DNA from: Pontiella sulfatireligans
GTDB taxonomy: Bacteria; Verrucomicrobiota; Kiritimatiellia; Kiritimatiellales; Pontiellaceae
Length of the DNA stretch: 64,000 nt
Reading direction: 5' to 3'
Assembly (NCBI RefSeq): GCF_900890705.1
Contig: NZ_CAAHFH010000001.1
Coordinates: forward strand, 3,596,001 to 3,660,000
Shown here: positions 8,722-16,836 of the stretch, in pieces
Numbering within the stretch: position 1 is the first letter of the stretch
Layout: every line of letters starts with the position of its first letter
Position numbers and translations under genes: made by a program
The notes under the pieces: generated by a model
The model's database searches: none
Seen by the model: the letters and a program-made list of their open reading frames with translations, nothing else
Told to the model about the DNA's origin: nothing

Positions 8722-10182
8722 TGCATCGCTTTTCATGCGCATCAAGATTTCCATGCTGACGCGCTGCATCTCCTGGACGCGTGCCTCGCTGTCGGCCTCG
8801 TTGTAGCAGCGAAACTCGGGCGCGTTGCCGGAGGGGCGCATGTGGAGCACTTCCGATGATTCAAAGGTCACGCGCAGGCCGTCGGTGCGGTCGATGGACT
8901 CGACCTTTCCGAACGCGTTGCCGAAGGCCTCTTCGATGGCGGAAACCTCTTCGAACTGCTCAAGGATCTTGCGGCTTTCCTCGGTCGGAAAACCCTGGAT
9001 TCGGTCGCTGGCAGTAAAGCGTTGCGGCAGGTCGGCCAGCAGTGCCGAGATCGGTTTGCGCTCCTGAATGGAGAGCAGAATGATCGCGAGCACAGGCAAC
9101 ACGGCATCGCGGGTCGGCAGCGCCCGAAGCTCTTTGCCAAACACGGTGAAATCCGAATTCGTTAAGAAACCGCCATTGGCTTCGTAGCCGATCACGCCCT
9201 TGCAACCGGCAAACGAGGCTTCGATCATCGAAGCCACCACAAACGGCGAGCCGATCCTGGTGCGACGGATATCCTTGAACCAGCCACACTTTTCGAGCGC
9301 CGTATTGCAGCTGACCGGTGTGCTGGCCGAGTCGGCGTCCAAATATTTAGCCGCCAGAATGCAAGCTACGTCGCCGCGCAGCCACACGCCGTTTTCATCG
9401 CTGACGAGCGGGCGATCGCTGTCGCCATCGGTAGAAAGGATGACATCGAAGCCGTTTTCGGCCGACCACTCGCGCGCCAGTTCAACATCCTCTTCGCGGA
9501 TCGCTTCGGTATCGACGGGAACGAAGGTCGTCGAGAAGCCTAGTGGCGTTACGTCGGCGCCAAGTCCGGAAAATATTTCAATCAGCACATCGCGGCCCAC
9601 GGCCGAATGCTGGTAGATGCCAACCTTCTTGCCTTGCAGGCAGTCTTCCGGAAAAGCGCTGAGATAGCGGCGGACATAGTCGATGCGCGCATCAATGTTG
9701 ACCTCGGGAAGCCCGAAGCCTTCTTCGCCGAAAATCGACTCGTCAACATCAACGATCTGTTCGCGAATCTGCTCCTCGTCATACTTAAGGATTTCGCCGG
9801 TGCACTTGTTGAATTTGATGCCGTTGCGGTCGGCCGGAATATGGCTGCCGGTCACCATGATGGCCGGGCAGCCGTGTGTAATGCCGTAGAGCGCCACTGC
9901 CGGAGAAGGAATGAAGCCGCAGTTGACCGGCACGTAGCCCATGTCGGAAGCCGCCTTGGCCACCGCGCCCATAATGCGTTCCGTGCTCGGGCGCAGGTCG
10001 CCGGCAATCGCCACCGACTCGCCGTTTTTTTTCAGCTCGCCGGATTCCTCCAAATATTGAAGGAAGCCTTTGGCATAGGTATAGCAAACCTGATCGGTCA
10101 TTTCAACGGCCAGCCCGCGCGCGCCACTGGTGCCGAACTTTACCCCGCTCTGCTGCATTAAATCGTTGATCTTGATTTCCAT
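8719..10182 (-). CDS. Phosphohexomutase (phosphomannomutase/phosphoglucomutase family)
   Basis: 487 aa alpha-D-phosphohexomutase, interconverting hexose 1- and 6-phosphates. The active phosphoserine is S113 in VTGSHIPADRNGIKF, a variant of the usual TASHNP. The Mg2+ loop is DGDSDR (252-257). The sugar-phosphate contact is RPSGNAPEFRCYNEAD near the C-terminus. All four domains appear present. Substrate (mannose, glucose or glucosamine phosphate) cannot be settled from sequence. It lies between hisI and trpE on the same strand, separated from hisI by a REP-like palindrome pair. Confidence 0.9.
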   Translation of the reverse strand: MEIKINDLMQQSGVKFGTSGARGLAVEMTDQVCYTYAKGFLQYLEESGELKKNGESVAIAGDLRPSTERIMGAVAKAASDMGYVPVNCGFIPSPAVALYGITHGCPAIMVTGSHIPADRNGIKFNKCTGEILKYDEEQIREQIVDVDESIFGEEGFGLPEVNIDARIDYVRRYLSAFPEDCLQGKKVGIYQHSAVGRDVLIEIFSGLGADVTPLGFSTTFVPVDTEAIREEDVELAREWSAENGFDVILSTDGDSDRPLVSDENGVWLRGDVACILAAKYLDADSASTPVSCNTALEKCGWFKDIRRTRIGSPFVVASMIEASFAGCKGVIGYEANGGFLTNSDFTVFGKELRALPTRDAVLPVLAIILLSIQERKPISALLADLPQRFTASDRIQGFPTEESRKILEQFEEVSAIEEAFGNAFGKVESIDRTDGLRVTFESSEVLHMRPSGNAPEFRCYNEADSEARVQEMQRVSMEILMRMKSDA

Positions 10183-10194
10183 GATTGAAGTTCC

Positions 10195-10247
10195 GTAGTT
10201 CCGCCTTTAGGCGGTGTATCCGCAGAACCGCCTAAAGGCGGAACTAC
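10195..10247. repeat. BIME-like pair of inverted REP palindromes with GTAG feet, copy 1
   Basis: Two perfect 21-bp arms (10195-10215 and 10227-10247) around an 11-nt spacer. Each arm is itself GTAG, TT, then the mini-hairpin CCGCC-TTTA-GGCGG. GTAG plus a small palindrome is the published architecture of REP elements, and two inverted REPs form a BIME. It lies between hisI and the phosphomutase gene. Copy 2 is at 12220-12272. Confidence 0.7.
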
Positions 10248-10255
10248 AAACTTTT

Positions 10256-10672
10256 TTACGCATCGATGTTTTCGAGGTGGGTCGGGTTGTCGAGGTCGAT
10301 CTTACGGTAGTAGCAGTTGCGCGGCTCGCCCTTGGCGTTCTTGGTGTGGCAGATGCCACCGCGGTTCGGACGCACCACAAACAGCAGCGAGTTTTGCTCG
10401 CAGTTGACGTAGGCTTCGAGCAGCTCGAAGGTTTCGCCGGAGGTCAGGCCTTTGATCCAAAGCTCCTGACGTGACGAGCTCCAAAGCACAAGCATCTTGC
10501 GCTTGAGCGATTCTTCGAACGCGATCTGGTTGATGTAGGCCACGAGGATGACTTCCTTCGTGTCGGCATGCTGCACGGCCACGGGAATGATGCCCTTTGT
10601 GCCCTCAACGGCTTTCTCGAGTTTGTTCCAATCCAATGCCAGTTCCAGTCCTTCTTCGAGTTCCTTGCTCAT
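10256..10672 (-). CDS. hisI: Phosphoribosyl-AMP cyclohydrolase
   Basis: 138 aa from ATG 10672, which has TAGGAG upstream; an earlier start at 10705 lacks a site. It opens the purine ring of PR-AMP in histidine synthesis. Family motifs are SSSRQELWIKGLTSGE and the three zinc cysteines C91, C108 (ICHT) and C120 (NCYYR). The usual metal motif DCDxD reads NCEQN here, so both flanking aspartates are replaced, and the spacing between the last two cysteines is longer than in the classic enzyme. There is no fused HisE domain. hisF lies upstream on the same strand. Confidence 0.9.
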   Translation of the reverse strand: MSKELEEGLELALDWNKLEKAVEGTKGIIPVAVQHADTKEVILVAYINQIAFEESLKRKMLVLWSSSRQELWIKGLTSGETFELLEAYVNCEQNSLLFVVRPNRGGICHTKNAKGEPRNCYYRKIDLDNPTHLENIDA

Positions 10673-10726
10673 ATCTCTACTCCTATTTAATTCAAAATTA
10701 AACACCCGCTCGCAAAGCTCGCTTAA

Positions 10727-10781
10727 GACGCAAAGTACACGAAGAAAAACCTCTTCTTTGAGTCCTTGGTGTCTTTGTGTT
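10727..10781. repeat. Imperfect hairpin repeat after hisF
   Basis: GACGCAAAGTACACGAAG pairs imperfectly with CTTGGTGTCTTTGTGT around an A/T-rich loop. It abuts the hisF stop codon (10781-10783) and resembles the other ACACGAA repeats in the window. Confidence 0.4.
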
Positions 10782-11539
10782 TATAACCTTACTTCAATTC
10801 CTTTGTCCCGTAGGTATTCTTTCACCTCGCGGATCGTGAATTCGCCGAAGTGGAAAATGGAGGCGGCCAGTACTGCGTCGGCCTTGCCTTCGGTTACAGC
10901 GTCGGCCAGATGTTCCAGCGTGCCGGCGCCACCCGAGGCGATAACCGGGACATTGACCGCTTCCGAAATTTTGCGGGTCAGCTCCAGGTCATAGCCGTCT
11001 TTGCAGCCGTCGCAGTCCATGCTGGTGAGCAGAATTTCCCCTGCCCCGCGTTGCGTGCCTTCGATGGCCCATTTGATCGCATCAAGTTCGGTCGGATTGC
11101 GGCCGCCGTGGGTGAATACGCCCCAGGTGCCGTCGCCGTTGCGACGCGCGTCGATAGCTAGCACCGTACACTGCGAGCCGAACGAGGCCGAGCATTCGTT
11201 GAGGATGTCGGGATTGTTGATGGCCGCCGTGTTGAACGAAACCTTGTCGGCGCCGGCCTTGAGCATGTTGCGCACATCGACCGCCGTACGGATGCCACCG
11301 CCAACCGTCAATGGCATGAACACCTGCTCAGCGCAGCGGCGGACAATATCGACCATGGTTTCACGGCCGTCGCTCGAGGCGGTGATATCGAGAAAGGTCA
11401 GCTCGTCGGCGCCTTGCGCCTCGTAGGCCTTGGCGCATTCCACCGGATCGCCCGCATCGCGCAAATCCACAAAATTAACGCCCTTGACGACGCGCCCGCC
11501 CGTTACATCCAGACAGGGTATGATTCGTTTTGCCAGCAT
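10781..11539 (-). CDS. hisF: Imidazole glycerol phosphate synthase, cyclase subunit
   Basis: 252 aa (beta/alpha)8 barrel that, with HisH, converts PRFAR and ammonia to imidazole glycerol phosphate and AICAR. It starts [12 protein letters not shown] with catalytic D11, and the second catalytic Asp lies in VLAIDARRN (about 130). Phosphate loops read TVGGGIRT and VIASGGAGT. Length is normal for the family. hisH is not adjacent. It is co-directional with hisI 108 bp downstream. Confidence 0.97.
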   Translation of the reverse strand: MLAKRIIPCLDVTGGRVVKGVNFVDLRDAGDPVECAKAYEAQGADELTFLDITASSDGRETMVDIVRRCAEQVFMPLTVGGGIRTAVDVRNMLKAGADKVSFNTAAINNPDILNECSASFGSQCTVLAIDARRNGDGTWGVFTHGGRNPTELDAIKWAIEGTQRGAGEILLTSMDCDGCKDGYDLELTRKISEAVNVPVIASGGAGTLEHLADAVTEGKADAVLAASIFHFGEFTIREVKEYLRDKGIEVRL

Positions 11540-11602
11540 AGAAATATTCCTAAATTCAAAAGCCCGAAACGATATTCCAGCGACGGGAATAAGGCAAACG
11601 GC

Positions 11603-12196
11603 TTATTCCTTCGTTTCGGACGGCGCCGCTTCCGCCTGTTCGGGCGGAGCGGCAGATTCTTCGACGGGATCCTCGGGCTCTGGCGACGCATTGCGGGGCT
11701 GACCGCCCAGCAGCACCACTACCTCTTCCTGCACGTGCTCCAGCTCGTCGAGCTTCAGCTCGGGGTCGATGACCATAAAGCTTTCGTTGGTTTTCTTGTG
11801 CTCGTAGACGCGCAGCTTCCGGCCGTCCTCGGCCGTCTGGACCGCACGTTCAACCAGAATCTTTTTCCGTTCCAGCATAACCGTCAGGATGAAGATGGCG
11901 TTCAGATCGTCTTCATTTTCCTTGGCCAGCAGCTTGCGGAGGAGCGACTCGGCGCTCTCTTTCTTCACGGCCTCCTCAGCGGGGGGCGGAGGCACAATGA
12001 AGACCGTCTTCCAAGAATTCTGAGCGGATTCCTCTTTTTTCCAGCAGGGATTGCAAAAGTCGTGGCGGACATATTCCCCCTCTTTGAAAACGAGATGGGA
12101 ATGAAGCGCTTCCTTGTCCTCGAATTCCTTCTCGCACTTTACGCACGCCTTGGCGCATTTTCTCACGCTCCAGTTTTCAATGTTTTCGCGTCCCAT
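11603..12196 (-). CDS. Conserved-looking protein with N-terminal Cys4 zinc-binding region, function unknown
   Basis: 197 aa. The ATG at 12196 has AAAGGA 8 nt upstream, supporting a real gene. Residues 14-51 carry cysteines C14, C18, C21, C48 and C51; CVKC and CNPC probably form one zinc site. A Pro-rich linker (VPPPPAEEA, about 68-76) leads to a helical domain (SLLRKLLAKENEDDLNAIF) and a hydrophobic strand region (RVYEHKKTNESFMVIDPEL). The tail (from about 165) is rich in Pro, Glu and Ala. No signal peptide or membrane segment. It sits between pgsA and hisF. I do not recognise a characterised family. Confidence 0.75.
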   Translation of the reverse strand: MGRENIENWSVRKCAKACVKCEKEFEDKEALHSHLVFKEGEYVRHDFCNPCWKKEESAQNSWKTVFIVPPPPAEEAVKKESAESLLRKLLAKENEDDLNAIFILTVMLERKKILVERAVQTAEDGRKLRVYEHKKTNESFMVIDPELKLDELEHVQEEVVVLLGGQPRNASPEPEDPVEESAAPPEQAEAAPSETKE

Positions 12197-12219
12197 GATG
12201 AAATCCTTTGAAAAGGCAT

Positions 12220-12272
12220 GTAGTCCCGCCTTTAGGCGGTGCTGCAGCTGAACCGCCTGACGGCGGAACTAC
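12220..12272. repeat. BIME-like pair of inverted REP palindromes with GTAG feet, copy 2
   Basis: Left unit 12220-12240 and right unit 12252-12272 with an 11-nt spacer, the same geometry as copy 1. The units differ by three bases, but each keeps its CCGCC/GGCGG stem, with changes confined to the linker and loop (TTTA on the left, TGAC on the right). The right-hand GTAG, read on the minus strand, supplies the TAG stop codon of pgsA (12269-12271). Confidence 0.7.
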
Positions 12273-12859
12273 GAACCTTCACTTTCCTTTTCCCAAATGA
12301 TATGGCGCTGCTGCCAAAAATAAACTACACCGGTCCAGGCGGTCAGCAGCGCGGTGCCCAGTCCCAGCCACCAAGCGAACGAATAGGGTATGCATGAGGT
12401 TGTTCCAGGAGTTGGGAACCATTTAACCTCCGGCCAAATCAAACCAAAGAAAAGGAGGCAGATCGCCAGCATCTGCACGGTGGTCTTGACCTTGCCCCAG
12501 TTGCCGGCGGGCATCACAATTCCTTTTTCAATCATCAGCAGGCGCATGCCCGTCACCATGAATTCGCGGGCAATAATGAGCACAACCATCCAGGCACTCA
12601 GGCTGTTCAGCTCAATGAACCCGATGAACGCGGCGCAAACCAGCACCTTGTCGGCCAAGGGGTCCATCAACTTGCCGAAAGAGGTACAGCCAAAAAAGTT
12701 GCGGGCCAGATAGCCGTCAAGTGCATCGGTTATGCTGGCGACGATGAAAATCCCCAGAGCAACGATCAGCGCATAGGGGAAATCGACGCTCATGCAGACC
12801 ATCATTACGGCGGTCATCCAAAAACGGCTAATGGTCAAGTGATTGGGCAGGCTTTTCAT
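12269..12859 (-). CDS. pgsA: CDP-diacylglycerol-glycerol-3-phosphate 3-phosphatidyltransferase
   Basis: 196 aa integral membrane CDP-alcohol phosphatidyltransferase that makes phosphatidylglycerophosphate, the precursor of phosphatidylglycerol. The family motif D-x2-D-G-x2-A-R-x8-G-x3-D-x3-D is intact: D45, D48, G49, A52, R53, G62, D66 and D70. Hydrophobic helices flank it (about 28-42, 86-105 and 125-145, plus one near the C-terminus). The stop codon falls inside a REP-like palindrome, so the last residues (EGS) may have been set by the repeat. It lies downstream of the RodZ-like gene and ftsK. Confidence 0.95.
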   Translation of the reverse strand: MKSLPNHLTISRFWMTAVMMVCMSVDFPYALIVALGIFIVASITDALDGYLARNFFGCTSFGKLMDPLADKVLVCAAFIGFIELNSLSAWMVVLIIAREFMVTGMRLLMIEKGIVMPAGNWGKVKTTVQMLAICLLFFGLIWPEVKWFPTPGTTSCIPYSFAWWLGLGTALLTAWTGVVYFWQQRHIIWEKESEGS

Positions 12860-12892
12860 AATTTAGTCTCTACAGGTTTCCACGGATTGGAA

Positions 12893-13564
12893 CTAGTGCT
12901 TGTCGACCTCGACCACACCGGGCTTCACAAGATATACATCGGGTGCGCTGTCGGAGATGACCGCGCGCTCAACCAAGGCGGCTCCGCTGCTCGCCGGCAC
13001 CTCGCTGTCCTCGTCCGCACATTGGGTCACGCTAAACAAAATGATTACAAGCAGCACCAGTCCGGCCCCGCCCGCAACAGCCGCCTTGAGGCCGCCCCCG
13101 GCACCGGAAAGCCGGACAATGGCTTCGTTGACATCGCTGAACACCTTCTTCCCCGCACCATTGGATGGAGCCGAGGCCGCCGGACTGAATATTTTCTTTC
13201 TGGCTCCATTGGGTGGAGCCGTGGACGCGCCGTTGGCTTCAGCCGGAATCTGATCCGCCTTCGCCAGATGCTGGCGCACCTCTTCGGGCAACTTGGGCTT
13301 GGAAGTCGAGGTGTCGTGCTGCGTTGCATATTCCTCAACCAGCGGACGGGCGTCGAGCCCCAGATACTGAGCATACATTTTAATGAAGCTCCGGGCATAG
13401 ACCGGAGCCGAAAGCGCGCCGAAGTCATCCGCTTCCATGGCCTCGATGAACTTGGACAGGATTTTAGTGGCCCGCCCCGCCTCGGACACGGTCACGCCCT
13501 TGGCATGGCGCGCCGATTCAAGCTGCTGCCCAATACTTCCGATATTCAAACTAGTTTGTTGCAT
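12893..13564 (-). CDS. RodZ-like helix-turn-helix membrane protein
   Basis: 223 aa from the ATG at 13564 (MQQTSLNIGSIGQQLESARH); an in-frame start at 13603 lies deeper inside ftsK and is less likely. Residues 8-75 form a RodZ/HTH_25-type cytoplasmic helix-turn-helix (ARHAKGVTVSEAGRATKI; PVYARSFIKMYAQYLGL). A low-complexity linker carrying two similar NGA(R/G)KK(I/V)FS segments (about 120-145) leads to one membrane segment (158-180) and a short outer tail. RodZ proteins link MreB to the cell wall. The periplasmic part is much shorter than in E. coli RodZ. Its start overlaps the ftsK stop by 14 bp, implying coupled expression. Confidence 0.8.
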   Translation of the reverse strand: MQQTSLNIGSIGQQLESARHAKGVTVSEAGRATKILSKFIEAMEADDFGALSAPVYARSFIKMYAQYLGLDARPLVEEYATQHDTSTSKPKLPEEVRQHLAKADQIPAEANGASTAPPNGARKKIFSPAASAPSNGAGKKVFSDVNEAIVRLSGAGGGLKAAVAGGAGLVLLVIILFSVTQCADEDSEVPASSGAALVERAVISDSAPDVYLVKPGVVEVDKH

Positions 13565-15914
13565 CGTCTTCTGCTCCCGTGTTCTGAGGAATTTCCCCGT
13601 CAAGATCTATCAAAATTTCGCGAGGCCCCGCGCCGTCGGGCGGCCCGATCACGCCCCGCTCTTCGAGCAAGTCCATCACACGGGCGGCGCGCGTGTAGCC
13701 GATGCGCAGCCGACGCTGCAACGACGACGTGGAGGCTCGCTTGGTTTGGCGGATCACCTCCATCGCCTGCTCAACAATATCATCGTCCTCCCCGCTATCC
13801 ATGTCCGGCAGGTCGGTCGAGGGTTTTTCAATCTTGTCGTGGATTTCGGCAATGAATTCCGGCTGGCTCTGCTCTTTCCAGAAGTTGGTGACGCGATCGA
13901 TTTCGCCGTCGCTGGTAAAGGCGCCCTGCGAGCGGATCAACTTGTCCGAGCCCGGAGGCAGCACGAGCATGTCGCCTTTGCCCAGCAGCGTATCTGCGCC
14001 CATGCGGTCGAGAATCGTGCGGCTGTCGACCTTTTGTGAAACCTTGAAGGCGATGCGCACCGGAAAGTTGGCCTTGATGGTGCCGGTGATGACCTTCACG
14101 TCCGGGCGCTGCGTGGCGAGAATCATGTGGATGCCGGCGGCGCGCGACTTGGCGGCCAGACGGGCAATCCCGGCCTCGATCTCGGCCTGCGCCACGGCCA
14201 TCAGGTCGGCCAGCTCGTCGATCACAATGACGATGTAGGGCAGCTTTTCGGGTATCTGATCCTTTTTCTTGGCCGGTTCCTCCACCACTTCATCGCCAAA
14301 GAGCTCTTCCTGCTTCTGGATCACGCGAGCATTAAAGCTCTGCAGATCGCGGACGCCGGCCAGACGGAACCACTTGAAGCGGCGTTCCATCTCGTCGATC
14401 GCCCAACGCAGCCCGAGCGAAACTTTCTTGGCGTTGGTGATCACCGGAACCACCAAATGCGGCAGGTTGTTGTAGCTGTGGAACTCGACCGTTTTCGGAT
14501 CCACCAAAATCAGGCGCATATCGGCGGGGGAATGCTTCATCAGCAAGCCGGTCAAAATCGAGTTCATACAAACCGACTTGCCCGCGCCGGTTGCACCGGC
14601 AATCAGCAGGTGCGGCATTTTGGCGAGGTCGTAGATCATGCTGTCGCCACTCACGTCCTTGCCCAAAACCAGCGGAAGCGCGCTCTTGCCATGCCGGAAA
14701 TCGTCGCAACTGACCATATCGCGGAACAACACGTCTGCCCGCGCGGTGTTCGGCACTTCAACGCCGCAGACGCCCCTGCCCGGAATTGGCGCCTGAATAC
14801 GAAGGCTTTCGGCATGCATCTTCAGCTTTAGGTTGTCGGCCAGACTTTTAATTTTTTCCACGCGCACGCCGGGAGCGGGCTGGATTTCATAGCAGGTCAC
14901 CACGGGGCCCTGCTGGTAACCGGTCACCTTGGCCTCCACATTGAACTCTTCCAAGGCCTGCTGCAACACCTGCGCGGTTTCTGCAATCTCGCTGGCCGAC
15001 ATGCCCTTGGCCTGCGGCGTCACAGGATCGAGCAAATCGAGCGACGGCAGCCGATAGTCGGTTTGTTCGCCGCCTTCATTGAGAGAGATAGTGATCTCGG
15101 CCGCCTCCTCGGTTTTTCCCTTTTTCGGCCTAGAGGGCTTCACCAACGGGATTTCTACGGCGGGCTCGGATTTGACCGGCTTCTTTTTCGCCCGCTTTTC
15201 CTGTGCTTCAACCATGGTTATAATCTGATCGGAGGAGGCACCCTGTTCCGCGACAGGGGCTGTTTTCTTGGACTTGCGGGGTGCGCGCTTTCGGCCCGGC
15301 TTTGTTTCTTCCTTCGGCGTAAAAACCTCTTCGGCCGACGGCGCTTCCATCTTAATGGTTTTAATCCAGCCCCAAAGGCGCTTGACCAAATCAATGATAT
15401 GCAGGTCCAGCATCCGAATGATTGAAATGGCCAAGAGCACCGTGAACACGATGCCTGCGCCGGCCGATCCGATCCAATAGCCGAGCGACCGCTGTGCGAG
15501 CACCTCGCCCATCAGCCCGCCCGGACTTCCAATATTCAAGCGTTCGACCGTACTGAACCAGATCTGCTGCATGTCCATCAGCCCCGCCAGACAGAACAGC
15601 CCGAGCACAAACCACAGCAACCGCGGATAAATCTTGCGCGCCGACCAAAAAACGGATGAAACGCCGATCCATAAAATACAAAACGGAATGACATAGCCCG
15701 CCACGCCAAAATACATGAACGCCGCATAAGCCGTGCGCGCACCAAACGGGCCGATCCAATTGTGCGATCCCAGCGTATTGCGAAACAGCCCGATGTCCGC
15801 CGGATTATACGAAAAAACGCCCAGCAAAAGCATCAGCCCCACCGTGCCCACTAAAATGCCTGCAATCTCGCGCCAGCCCGAACGAACCGGCGCCTCTGTT
15901 GTTGTTTTTGCCAT
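13551..15914 (-). CDS. ftsK: DNA translocase FtsK/SpoIIIE
   Basis: 787 aa. Four to five membrane helices occupy roughly residues 15-175, followed by a Lys/Pro/Glu-rich linker (about 190-290). The RecA-like motor has Walker A GATGAGKS (about 441-448) and Walker B LILVDPK. The C-terminal gamma winged helix (QRRLRIGYTRAARVMDLLEE) would read polarity sequences on the chromosome. The role is pumping DNA through the closing septum and aiding dimer resolution. No KOPS-like motif is assigned here. The gene heads a run with the RodZ-like gene and pgsA. Confidence 0.97.
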   Translation of the reverse strand: MAKTTTEAPVRSGWREIAGILVGTVGLMLLLGVFSYNPADIGLFRNTLGSHNWIGPFGARTAYAAFMYFGVAGYVIPFCILWIGVSSVFWSARKIYPRLLWFVLGLFCLAGLMDMQQIWFSTVERLNIGSPGGLMGEVLAQRSLGYWIGSAGAGIVFTVLLAISIIRMLDLHIIDLVKRLWGWIKTIKMEAPSAEEVFTPKEETKPGRKRAPRKSKKTAPVAEQGASSDQIITMVEAQEKRAKKKPVKSEPAVEIPLVKPSRPKKGKTEEAAEITISLNEGGEQTDYRLPSLDLLDPVTPQAKGMSASEIAETAQVLQQALEEFNVEAKVTGYQQGPVVTCYEIQPAPGVRVEKIKSLADNLKLKMHAESLRIQAPIPGRGVCGVEVPNTARADVLFRDMVSCDDFRHGKSALPLVLGKDVSGDSMIYDLAKMPHLLIAGATGAGKSVCMNSILTGLLMKHSPADMRLILVDPKTVEFHSYNNLPHLVVPVITNAKKVSLGLRWAIDEMERRFKWFRLAGVRDLQSFNARVIQKQEELFGDEVVEEPAKKKDQIPEKLPYIVIVIDELADLMAVAQAEIEAGIARLAAKSRAAGIHMILATQRPDVKVITGTIKANFPVRIAFKVSQKVDSRTILDRMGADTLLGKGDMLVLPPGSDKLIRSQGAFTSDGEIDRVTNFWKEQSQPEFIAEIHDKIEKPSTDLPDMDSGEDDDIVEQAMEVIRQTKRASTSSLQRRLRIGYTRAARVMDLLEERGVIGPPDGAGPREILIDLDGEIPQNTGAEDDATN

Positions 15915-16044
15915 TCGGGGAATATAGAGGAATCACCCCCCACAAATCAAAACATTGGAATGTCTAATTGAGCAGAAAACAAACAGCGCGGAGCACTGTT
16001 CTACACAGCAAGGTGCTCTGACGTGTGCTGCGGCTCCTCAGGAC

Positions 16045-16087
16045 TTGGCACCTCCTCAGCCCATTGCATACTGACGGGAGGTGCCAA
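16045..16087. other. Stem-loop in the ftsK-orn interval
   Basis: TTGGCACCTCC (16045-16055) pairs perfectly with GGAGGTGCCAA (16077-16087). It lies 42 bp past the orn stop on the minus strand and has no U-run. A weaker stem (GAGCAC/GTGCTC) precedes it near 15992-16018. The remainder of 15915-16129 shows no gene. Confidence 0.45.
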
Positions 16088-16129
16088 CTGGAGGATCAAC
16101 AAGGACGTTGCCCCTCCACTATGCGGGCT

Positions 16130-16747
16130 CTATTTCAAATTCAGCTTCGAACGATAAAAATTCAGCTCTGCAATGGAAGCCTTGATGTCGAACAGGGCGT
16201 CGTGGGCATTGGCGGAGGAAATGCCGCCTCCAGGGAAATATTGATTGAGTTGTTCGACGCTCTCCTTGTCGAACGGCGCCTGCCCCACCCAATCCTGCCA
16301 CAGGATCTTAATGGTGGAGACATCAAGCAGGCGGTAGTGCAGACGGCTTCCAAACTGAGGCAGAAACTTACGCATCAGGAACCAATCGTTGTGCACGCTG
16401 TTGCCGGCCAGCACTGGACGGTCGGCCATCTCATTGCAGGGTGTTCCGCAATATTGATCCAGCAATGCAGTAATCTGCTGATCGGCTTCCTCAAGGGTAA
16501 CCGCTTCATCGGAACGGCACTGCGCCACAAGGCCTGAAAGGTTTTCTTCGACCCAGTCGCTGACCGGCTCCCCATCCGCCAGCTTAATGCAGAGATTCAG
16601 GTCGGCCTCTTCGGGATGGATGCGGTTGAGCTGGTGATCGGTGACGATCACCGCCACCTGCAACAGGCGCGCCTGGTCGAGCTCCAGCGAAGTAAACTCG
16701 GCATCAAACCAAACGTAAGCGGATGTTTTTTTAATCGTTTCACTCAT
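16130..16747 (-). CDS. orn: Oligoribonuclease
   Basis: 205 aa DEDDh 3'-5' exoribonuclease that degrades 2-5 nt RNAs, including pGpG. Catalytic residues are visible: D and E in WFDAEFTSLE, D in GNSVHNDWFLM, and H and D in NAHDALFDIKASI. HYRLLDVSTIK is a hallmark of Orn rather than of general DnaQ folds. It is slightly longer than the E. coli enzyme (about 180 aa), with an insertion around 90-115 (DQYCGTPCNEMADRP). It stands between ackA and ftsK, each with its own spacer. Confidence 0.93.
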   Translation of the reverse strand: MSETIKKTSAYVWFDAEFTSLELDQARLLQVAVIVTDHQLNRIHPEEADLNLCIKLADGEPVSDWVEENLSGLVAQCRSDEAVTLEEADQQITALLDQYCGTPCNEMADRPVLAGNSVHNDWFLMRKFLPQFGSRLHYRLLDVSTIKILWQDWVGQAPFDKESVEQLNQYFPGGGISSANAHDALFDIKASIAELNFYRSKLNLK

Positions 16748-16836
16748 GGGAACCGTAAAATGTCGAACAAGGAATTATGAATCACGAAGAAGCTCCCTTC
16801 ATCATTCGGCGATCCTTGTTCAAAATTCTACACGCC

